5,149 nt of DNA from a bacterium. GTDB taxonomy: Bacteria > Krumholzibacteriota > Krumholzibacteria > LZORAL124-64-63. The position numbers and the translations under genes are program-made. Numbering within the stretch: the stretch's first letter is position 1; each line of letters opens with the position of its first letter. The notes beneath the pieces are model-generated. The model was not told where the DNA came from. It ran no database searches and was given only the letters and a program-made list of their open reading frames with translations. Below are positions 1 through 5,149 of the stretch, one piece after another. The stretch is from positions 1 through 5,149 of the forward strand of contig QNDV01000223.1 of assembly GCA_003646045.1 (NCBI GenBank). Direction: 5' to 3'.

Positions 1-584
1 ACCCCCAGGTCGTCCAGGGTCACCGGCACCTTGCCCACCGACTGGGCGGCGTCGCTGTGGACCAGGATGCCGCGACGACGGGCCGCAGCTGCGATTTCCG
101 CCACTGGCTGCAGGGTTCCGACTTCGTTGTTGGCGTGCATGACCGAGATGAGCACGGTGTCGTCCGTGCAGGCAGCGGCCACGTCGGCGGGATCGACTCG
201 TCCATGGGCGTCCACCCCCACCAGGGTGGTGCGTACCTCGGCTGATGCCAGGGAGCGGCAGACCTCCAACACCGCCGGGTGTTCCACTGCCGTGGTCACA
301 ATGTGTGGATGCGCGCGGTCGGCAAGACGCACGGCCCCGGTGATGGCGTGGTTGTTGGCCTCGGTGCCACCTGAGGTGAACACGATGCCGTCCGGCTGTG
401 CCCCCAGCAGTACGGCGACCCGGGACCGGGCGTGCTCCACCGCTTCGCGGGCCTGGCGGCCAAAGGCGTGGGGACTGGAGGGGTTGCCGAAGAAGCCCGT
501 CAGGAATGGTGTCATGGCCGCCGCGACCCGCCGGTCCGTGGGCGTCGTGGCATTGTAGTCCAGGTAGATGGGATCCGCGGGCAT
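1..584 (-). CDS. Cysteine desulfurase, group I (IscS/NifS type), N-terminal part
   Basis: PLP-dependent class V aminotransferase-fold enzyme. The family converts L-cysteine to L-alanine and passes the sulfur as a persulfide to Fe-S scaffold or tRNA-thiolation proteins in the cytosol. Reading leftward from the ATG at 584-582, 194 codons are present and open at the window edge. Visible motifs are YLDYNATTP (residues 7-15), GNPSSPHAFG (33-42), the cofactor phosphate loop TSGGTEANNHAI (70-81), VEHPAVLE (100-107) with the presumed PLP-stacking His102, MHANNEVGTLQP (149-160), and HSDAAQSVGKVPV (176-188) with the PLP-contacting Asp178 and Gln181. Numbering runs about two residues behind E. coli IscS, so the N-terminus looks complete. 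The PLP lysine (expected near residue 204) and the catalytic cysteine lie outside the window. A GGAGG six bases before the ATG supports this start. The motifs fit the IscS/NifS group rather than SufS. Which housekeeping or specialised role it has cannot be decided from this half. Confidence 0.95.
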   Translation of the reverse strand, partial: MPADPIYLDYNATTPTDRRVAAAMTPFLTGFFGNPSSPHAFGRQAREAVEHARSRVAVLLGAQPDGIVFTSGGTEANNHAITGAVRLADRAHPHIVTTAVEHPAVLEVCRSLASAEVRTTLVGVDAHGRVDPADVAAACTDDTVLISVMHANNEVGTLQPVAEIAAAARRRGILVHSDAAQSVGKVPVTLDDLG

Positions 585-590
585 GGAAAT

Positions 591-595
591 CCTCC
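591..595 (-). promoter_or_regulatory. Shine-Dalgarno of the cysteine desulfurase gene
   Basis: Read on the minus strand this is GGAGG followed by a six-base spacer (ATTTCC) and the ATG at 584-582. It is a near-ideal ribosome binding site and fixes the start of the desulfurase gene. It contrasts with the divergent tamA-like gene, which has no such site. Confidence 0.85.
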
Positions 596-609
596 GTGGT
601 CAGCGAGTG

Positions 610-629
610 AACACCGGCTGGGCGGTGTT
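610..629. repeat. Inverted repeat IR1 in the divergent intergenic region
   Basis: Perfect 7-bp arms AACACCG (610-616) and CGGTGTT (623-629) flank a 6-base centre. The repeat lies 26 bp upstream of the desulfurase start, so it would be either an operator or a 5' leader hairpin of that transcript. It is unlikely to be a terminator, because both flanking genes point away from it and no T-run follows. It shares the core CACCGG with the second inverted repeat at 676-693. The function is inferred only, and no known operator consensus was recognised. Confidence 0.5.
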
Positions 630-675
630 TCTCCAGTCTAGATCAGGACAGGAACCATCGCGAGTGTTTGCCCTG

Positions 676-693
676 CCGGTGGACACCCACCGG
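676..693. repeat. Inverted repeat IR2 overlapping the tamA-like promoter
   Basis: Perfect 7-bp arms CCGGTGG (676-682) and CCACCGG (687-693) are separated by ACAC. The repeat covers the proposed -35 hexamer (680-685) and part of the spacer, a typical position for a repressor operator. It shares the CACCGG/CCGGTG core with IR1, whose centre is about 65 bp away. In GC-rich DNA short palindromes arise by chance, so the regulatory reading is inference. Confidence 0.45.
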
Positions 694-708
694 GTACCCA
701 GTTATCCT
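680..708 (+). promoter_or_regulatory. Putative sigma70-type promoter of the tamA-tamB operon
   Basis: A -35 element TGGACA (680-685, five of six matches to TTGACA) and a -10 element TATCCT (703-708, four of six matches to TATAAT) are separated by exactly 17 bp. Transcription would then begin at about 714-717, essentially at the ATG of the tamA-like gene (717). This implies a leaderless or nearly leaderless mRNA and agrees with the missing Shine-Dalgarno. Promoter consensus in this organism is unknown, so the call is based on E. coli-like elements. Confidence 0.5.
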
Positions 709-716
709 TGCACGCC

Positions 717-2558
717 ATGGACAATAACCGCACACGACGTCTGTTGCTGCTACTGATCGGGCTGAGCCTGTCCACGGTCATGTTCACAGGTGTCTGCCTT
801 GCTGCTGACCCCACCTGGGATCCGCGCGCCTGGACGCGGTACAACGGTTGGGAGGTCACGGCCTTCGACCTGAGCGGAGCGCCGCCCGGGATGGACAGCG
901 AACTGGCAGGCGGTCTTGAAGGCACGGGTTCCTGGAAACTGCTGACCGGTATGCGGCGACCGCCCTTCAATGCGGGCAAGCTGCTGGATGATCTGCGCCG
1001 TATCCGCTACCATTTGTCCAAGGCGGGATATCCCGCCTCCATGGTTGTGCCCGTGTTGACTCCCGATTCGGCGGCACGGACTATCGGCGTCCTGCTGGAG
1101 ATCGATGTCGGCCCGTCGGTATTGGTGACCGACGTGCGTTACCACGGCTGGCCCGGGGACGTGGCGCGTCCCGAGTCCGACGAACCCCATCTCATGGCCC
1201 CGGGGGATACGTTCACCGCTGTAGCCTACGACGAGATGATCGTTTTTCTGTACCTGTGGCTACACGACGCCGGTTATGCCCTGGCCGAGATCGAGGTCAT
1301 CCTCGACGTGGTATCCGACACGCAGGTCGCCTTCGATGTGCGGGTCGAAGCGGGCGAGTTCTACCGCATTACCGACATCGAGATACAAGGCTGTTCCGAA
1401 GACCTGGTACCGGTGGCGCGACGGGTGATGGATATCCCCGTGGACAGCGAGTTCAGCGCTTCACGCCTGGCAGACGCGGCAGCCGACCTGCGTAGCACCC
1501 AGCTGTTCCGTGCCGCCGAGTTGGTTACGGAAACCCGTGCGCCGGGAGAGCTGCTTCTGCGGGCTGAACTGGCCGATGCCCGTATGAGAAACATGCAGGC
1601 CAGTATCGGTACCTGGAACGACAACCCATGGATGGTCAGGGCCGGCTGGAGCCACCGCAATCTCTTCAGCCGCGGCAGGGGAATCTATACGGGGGGTACC
1701 TACGCCACCCACGTGCAGAGCTTGGGTGTCGCCTATTACTGGTTGGGTTGGCTGTCCCCGCGAGCGCGTACCAGCTTGGCTACCGAGTGGGTGCGAGAGG
1801 ACGAGGATGCCTACCTCTCGGAGGAGTACCGTGTCGAAATCATCCAGTCTTTTCGGCCTCGCAACCGAGCCCTGTCCAACCTCGGCATCGGTCTGTCCAA
1901 CGTGGACGTCCTGACCCGGTCACCGGACGATGACGACATCCCCGATGACCAGGACTGGCTGCTCGAGTTCTGGTTTGACCGCAAGTGGGACTGGACGAAT
2001 CACATCATGTTTCCCACGCGCGGAGGCTACTTCAAGATCGGTTTGACCTATGCCCCGTCGGGTGGTCCATTCAAGTCCGCGTATGTCAAGACCCAGGCCG
2101 ATATCGCAATGTACCAACCCCTGGACGAAAAATTCGTACTGGCCGGGCGCCTGCGCCTTGGCTGGTCCCGACCCCTGGGTGAGGCGACCGATCTGCTGGC
2201 CAACCGCCGTTTCTACGCCGGTGGGTTCAACACCATGCGCGGGTACGAACGGCGTCAGCTCGGCCCCCTGGACAGCAGCAACAACCCCCGGGGTGGTCAG
2301 GTCATTGCCTTGGCCGGTGTGGAGACAAGGATGCGGTTGGTGGGCAAGTTCGACCTGGCGGTCTTTGCCGATAGCGGTCAGGTCTGGCGGGAGCGAGCAG
2401 AGGCGGAGTTCGGTGAACTGGCCCTGGCCGTGGGAGTGGACATCGACTTCCGGTCGCCCCTGGGCCCGATCCGCGTGGGGCACGCCTGGAACATAGAGGG
2501 GCTGCTGCCGGGACGACCACGAACCCTGTGGCATTTCGGGATCGGATATCCATGGTGA
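717..2558 (+). CDS. tamA: TamA/BamA-family (Omp85) outer membrane protein
   Basis: Outer-membrane beta-barrel of the Omp85 superfamily, 613 residues. Members insert barrel proteins or, with TamB, support lipid transport to the outer membrane. A signal peptide is visible: basic start (Arg5, Arg7, Arg8), a leucine-rich core at 9-23, and probable cleavage after Ala29 or Ala30. Three POTRA-like segments follow, at roughly 45-135, 136-215 and 216-289; the third opens with YRITDIEIQG. A barrel of about 324 residues runs from residue 290. Barrel hallmarks are FYAGGFNTMRGY (499-510) with the loop-6 arginine Arg508, FADSGQVW (550-557), DIDFRSPLGPIRVG (575-588) and a C-terminal FGIGYPW ending in an aromatic residue. 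Three POTRAs, total length close to E. coli TamA (577 aa) and a TamB-like gene directly downstream favour TamA over BamA, which usually has five. An in-frame TTG at 708 would add three residues, but neither start has a Shine-Dalgarno. ATG 717 is preferred because the predicted transcription start falls there. Family assignment is firm; TamA orthology is inferred. Confidence 0.9.
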   Translation: MDNNRTRRLLLLLIGLSLSTVMFTGVCLAADPTWDPRAWTRYNGWEVTAFDLSGAPPGMDSELAGGLEGTGSWKLLTGMRRPPFNAGKLLDDLRRIRYHLSKAGYPASMVVPVLTPDSAARTIGVLLEIDVGPSVLVTDVRYHGWPGDVARPESDEPHLMAPGDTFTAVAYDEMIVFLYLWLHDAGYALAEIEVILDVVSDTQVAFDVRVEAGEFYRITDIEIQGCSEDLVPVARRVMDIPVDSEFSASRLADAAADLRSTQLFRAAELVTETRAPGELLLRAELADARMRNMQASIGTWNDNPWMVRAGWSHRNLFSRGRGIYTGGTYATHVQSLGVAYYWLGWLSPRARTSLATEWVREDEDAYLSEEYRVEIIQSFRPRNRALSNLGIGLSNVDVLTRSPDDDDIPDDQDWLLEFWFDRKWDWTNHIMFPTRGGYFKIGLTYAPSGGPFKSAYVKTQADIAMYQPLDEKFVLAGRLRLGWSRPLGEATDLLANRRFYAGGFNTMRGYERRQLGPLDSSNNPRGGQVIALAGVETRMRLVGKFDLAVFADSGQVWRERAEAEFGELALAVGVDIDFRSPLGPIRVGHAWNIEGLLPGRPRTLWHFGIGYPW

Positions 2559-2578
2559 CGCAAGGGGACAACAGGGTG
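2552..2578 (+). promoter_or_regulatory. tamA/tamB junction with two candidate translation starts
   Basis: The tamA-like stop TGA (2556-2558) lies inside the sequence ATGGTGA, so the ATG at 2552 overlaps it by 7 nt. That ATG has only a weak purine-rich GGGATCGGAT upstream and would depend on translational coupling. Just downstream, AAGGGG (2562-2567) sits eight bases before an in-frame GTG at 2576, which is a better independent ribosome site. Starting there would remove eight residues before the basic patch and membrane helix without harming either. There is no room for a promoter or terminator, so the two genes share a transcript. Confidence 0.55.
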
Positions 2579-5149
2579 TTTGGGTGGCGCCCCTTGCGCC
2601 GGGCCCTGCGGCTAGCGGGACGTGCGGTCCTGGTCGTGTCGGCGCTGGTGTGCCTGGCGCTGCTGACCCTGCTGCTGCCCGCGATGCGTGGGGCACTGCT
2701 GGGCGTGGGTCTGGGGGAAGTGAACAAGGTCCTGCCCGGGGACCTGCAGGTCGGTGACGCGTCCTGGCCGGCCTTTGGCCACCTGGTCCTGGAGGATCTG
2801 GTCTGGCTCGCCGACGACTCGGATACCCTGGCCACCGTGCCCCGTCTGGAATTGGCGATCTCGTTGTCGTCCCTGCGGCAACACGACCTGGTGGTGGAGT
2901 CCCTGGTGGTCCAGGTGGCAACCGCCGATGTTCCCGGCATCGAGGCGGCGATGATACCGACGGCAGCCGAGGCTGCAGCGGCGACCGCACCCGATACCGC
3001 CGTGATCCGGGAAATTCCCTGGCTGAGGGCGGGGGCCGTGTCCGGAGTGCCCTCGGTGGTATTGCAGGATCTGGATTGCCGTGTCGGTCGACTGGTAGCA
3101 GCCCCGGGACTGGTCCTGCATGACATGCTGCTGCAGGGGCAGGTGGACGCGGGCCATGGCCGCACCAGCGCCCGTGTGGACTTGACGACGCGAATGGCCC
3201 TGGAACAGAGCGGTGCAACGCCGGTCTTCCTGGAGTTGGACCGACTGGAGTTGGGAGCCCGTTACGGGCCCGGGACCGGTCAGGTCGAGCTGGATACCCT
3301 GGTGGCCGTGATGGTGGGCGGACCTGTTTCGCGCCGCACCTCGTTACGCGCAGCGGGCCCGCTGAACCTGCGCCTGTCCGGCGATGGTGAGATTGATCCG
3401 GTATCCACCGGGCACCCGATCCGCCTGGCAGTCGAGGGATGGTTGAATGGACCGCTGGCCGGCCTGTGGGGCGATTCCTGGCCCGATAGTCTGTCGGCGG
3501 CCGAGTATGCGAACTGCGAGGCCGGTTTTACCGTCGAAGCGCAGGGCTCCCTCGAGGGCACCATCGACGCCGTGGTGGCCCTGGACCTGGACGGTTGTGA
3601 TGGCCTGGAGCGCGGGCGCCTGCACTTTCGCACCCAGATCGAGCCGGACCAACCGGCGGATCTGCGTGCTCGTATCGACACCCTGGATCTGAAGGTGCAA
3701 GGTTGTTCCCTCGTCGGTCGTGGCGCCTTGACCGACAGCACCGTGAATCTGGTCCTGGCCGCAGACGCAGCGGCACCCATTCCCCTGCTTGTGTTGGCGG
3801 GCCCTGCCTGGGCCGCAGCGGACCTGGCTTTCGAATTGGACATCGAGGCTTCCGGACCACGGCGCAGCCCCGAGGGCCGACTGGATTTCACCGGTCGCTA
3901 TCGGGATCGCAACCGGGTGGTGGAAGACGTCAGCCTGAACCTGGTGGGTGGCTTGGCCGGACTGACCGCGCGATTGCGCAGCGGTCGTCTGGTACAGGAC
4001 GGGACCACGGTCGCGGATACGGTGGCCTGTGATCTGGACTACGCGCCGGACCAGGATCTGCCCCTGACCCTGTCGGCCTTTGCCGGCCGCGGCACCGACC
4101 GGATAGCGACACTGGTCACCGCAGGGGCCGATTCCGTGGCCACGGTGCGCCTGGATTCACTGCAGGTGGTGATTGCGGGCCAGCCCATCCGCCTCAAGGC
4201 TCCGGCCACTGTACGTCTCGACACGGTGGCCAGGGTCTACACTCTGGACGAGCTCGTGCTCACCGGCGCACCGGGCCACGTACGAATGGCAGCTTCCCTG
4301 CAGGACAGGGAGCTGAACCTGTCGGCGAACGTGGACCTGCTGTTCACCCAGGTTCTCCTGGAGGAGTTGGCACCGTCGGAGATCTGGTCCCGTGACGGTG
4401 GAGTGGATCTCGCCGTGAAGGGTGACGTCGAATTGGGCAGCGGTGCGGGCGCCACTGTCTTCGGTGGTGAGCTGGGGGCGGAATTGCAGCCTCATCGTGA
4501 TCGTCCCCGGGTGGGAGCATACCTTTCCCTCCGTTTGGCCGAAGGTGACCGGAGCGGACTGGCTGCCGACCTGCGCATAACCGCCAACGATAGTGTGCTT
4601 CTCCATGGCTCGGCCTTTGCTCCGGGAAAACTGGATCTGGAGGGTGGCGGCTGGCTGCCGGATACCTCGCGGGATCTGGAGCTCGTGGTTCCCGAGCAGA
4701 GCCTGCCCCTGGCTCATTTTGATTCATTCCTGCCGGAGGAACTGGCTGCCCGGGGTGAGTTCCTTCTGGCCGCGGACGTGAGCTGGCCCCTGGCGTGGAC
4801 AGGTGCGCCGGGTGACACCATCGCCCGTGGAAAGCTGGCAGCACGGTTGGAGGCACGTGAACTGCAAATCGATCTGCCGAACCGGTCGAGGTTGGAGCTG
4901 GATCTGGCCTGCGGTCTGGAGGGTACACCGCTGAATCCGGAACTCGTGGGGGAGGTGACGGTGGAGTCGGGTTTCATCCGGATCCCCGAGTTGCCACGTA
5001 GTCTTCATCCCACCGAGGGCAAATCTCTGCTCTGGGAGGCGGTACGTGTCGACTCGACAGGACAGCATGAGGCGGTGACCCGGGAAATGTCATTGATGTG
5101 GCGGGCCAACGAGGACATCGCGACTCCCGCCGCGCCTCTGCCTGAAATG
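2552..5149 (+). CDS. tamB: TamB-like (AsmA-like) translocation/assembly module protein, N-terminal part
   Basis: First 866 codons of a long protein that is still open at the right edge, so the C-terminal TamB domain (DUF490) is not fully visible. A basic N-terminus (Arg13, Arg16, Arg17, Arg20, Arg24) precedes one hydrophobic helix at about 25-45, consistent with an inner-membrane anchor and a periplasmic body. Next comes a TamB/AsmA-type entry region: VNKVLPGDLQVGDASW (57-72), LVLEDLVWLADD (78-89), PRLELAISLSSL (97-108). After an Ala-rich stretch (about 132-147) the rest is monotonous beta-rich sequence with alternating hydrophobic residues, as expected of the lipid-groove fold. VESGFIRIPELPRSLHP (804-820) and EGKSLLW (822-828) resemble the pre-C-terminal part of non-proteobacterial TamB proteins as I recall them. 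In the family, TamB bridges the periplasm to TamA and helps move phospholipids outward. The start overlaps the tamA stop (ATGGTGA), which suggests translational coupling. A GTG at 2576, eight bases after AAGGGG, is a credible alternative start. Family assignment rests on architecture and synteny. Confidence 0.82.
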   Translation, partial: MVTQGDNRVFGWRPLRRALRLAGRAVLVVSALVCLALLTLLLPAMRGALLGVGLGEVNKVLPGDLQVGDASWPAFGHLVLEDLVWLADDSDTLATVPRLELAISLSSLRQHDLVVESLVVQVATADVPGIEAAMIPTAAEAAAATAPDTAVIREIPWLRAGAVSGVPSVVLQDLDCRVGRLVAAPGLVLHDMLLQGQVDAGHGRTSARVDLTTRMALEQSGATPVFLELDRLELGARYGPGTGQVELDTLVAVMVGGPVSRRTSLRAAGPLNLRLSGDGEIDPVSTGHPIRLAVEGWLNGPLAGLWGDSWPDSLSAAEYANCEAGFTVEAQGSLEGTIDAVVALDLDGCDGLERGRLHFRTQIEPDQPADLRARIDTLDLKVQGCSLVGRGALTDSTVNLVLAADAAAPIPLLVLAGPAWAAADLAFELDIEASGPRRSPEGRLDFTGRYRDRNRVVEDVSLNLVGGLAGLTARLRSGRLVQDGTTVADTVACDLDYAPDQDLPLTLSAFAGRGTDRIATLVTAGADSVATVRLDSLQVVIAGQPIRLKAPATVRLDTVARVYTLDELVLTGAPGHVRMAASLQDRELNLSANVDLLFTQVLLEELAPSEIWSRDGGVDLAVKGDVELGSGAGATVFGGELGAELQPHRDRPRVGAYLSLRLAEGDRSGLAADLRITANDSVLLHGSAFAPGKLDLEGGGWLPDTSRDLELVVPEQSLPLAHFDSFLPEELAARGEFLLAADVSWPLAWTGAPGDTIARGKLAARLEARELQIDLPNRSRLELDLACGLEGTPLNPELVGEVTVESGFIRIPELPRSLHPTEGKSLLWEAVRVDSTGQHEAVTREMSLMWRANEDIATPAAPLPEM

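Noticed and set aside
31..558. Plus-strand open frame of 175 codons
   Set aside because: It lies entirely opposite the desulfurase, whose motifs are unmistakable, and its translation is low-complexity Ala/Arg/Thr/Ser.
610..629. Inverted repeat read as a rho-independent terminator
   Set aside because: The flanking genes diverge, so no transcript would end here, and there is no following T-run on either strand.
635..663. Minus-strand -10-like TAGACT (640-635) as promoter of the desulfurase gene
   Set aside because: The six bases 16-18 bp upstream do not resemble a -35 element, so I cannot support a specific promoter, although one must lie in or near this region.
708..716. TTG at 708 as the tamA-like start
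   Set aside because: It adds only three residues, has no well-spaced Shine-Dalgarno and overlaps the last base of the proposed -10 element, so the transcript would probably not contain it.
783..803. Cys27 of the tamA-like signal peptide as a lipoprotein attachment cysteine
   Set aside because: The preceding residues are Thr-Gly-Val, which do not fit a lipobox, and an Omp85 barrel is expected to be cleaved by signal peptidase I after the following Ala29 or Ala30.
2302..3165. Minus-strand open frame of 287 codons and the overlapping 181-codon frame at 2612-3157
   Set aside because: Both are antisense to tamA/tamB with low-complexity Arg/Ser/Thr- or Gln/Gly/His-rich translations, no plausible ribosome site noted and no motifs.
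1920..3218. Long minus-strand open frame of 432 codons across the tamA/tamB junction
   Set aside because: It lies antisense to two well-supported genes, its product is rich in Pro, Arg, Ser and Gly with no recognisable domain, and such frames are common in GC-rich DNA with strong codon bias. It is treated as a shadow of the plus-strand genes.
3280..4928. Further minus-strand open frames (about 3280-3891, 4157-4717 and 4344-4928)
   Set aside because: They are antisense to the continuous TamB-like frame, and their biased compositions (Arg/Pro/Ser-rich) carry no recognisable domain. The opposite strand reads as an uninterrupted beta-rich protein.

Overview
The window is GC-rich, almost fully coding DNA from a diderm (Gram-negative-type) bacterium. 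It encodes an outer-membrane beta-barrel assembly-type protein followed by its probable inner-membrane-anchored partner. The taxon cannot be fixed from the sequence. Some features of the TamB-like protein recall lineages outside the Proteobacteria, such as FCB-group or deltaproteobacterial-type lineages. These are divergence from E. coli TamB and a segment reading IRIPELPRSLHP..EGKSLLW. This placement is inference only.

Layout: (1) Positions 1-584, minus strand, hold the first 194 codons of a group I (IscS/NifS-type) cysteine desulfurase. The rest of the gene, with the PLP lysine and the active-site cysteine loop, lies beyond the left edge. (2) Positions 585-716 are a short divergent intergenic region. 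It carries a good Shine-Dalgarno for the desulfurase, a sigma70-like promoter pointing right, and two 7-bp-arm inverted repeats that share a CACCGG core. (3) Positions 717-2558, plus strand, encode a complete 613-residue TamA/BamA-family outer membrane protein with a signal peptide, three POTRA-like domains and a C-terminal 16-strand-type barrel. (4) Positions 2552-5149, plus strand, encode the first 866 codons of a TamB/AsmA-like protein with an N-terminal membrane anchor and a long beta-rich periplasmic body. It starts 7 nt inside the end of the previous gene and runs off the right edge.

The two plus-strand genes form an operon of the tamA-tamB type. The anchored, elongated TamB-like protein is expected to span the periplasm and contact the POTRA domains of the TamA-like barrel. 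Known roles of this family are outer-membrane protein insertion and glycerophospholipid transport between the membranes. The desulfurase supplies sulfur for Fe-S clusters and thiolated cofactors or tRNA. It is divergently transcribed and has no obvious functional link to the other two.

I found no tRNA, rRNA, CRISPR array, mobile element or clear terminator. I do not see a wholly new system. The points most worth a second look are the apparently leaderless tamA promoter, the paired inverted repeats in the divergent region, and the start and coupling of the tamB-like gene.
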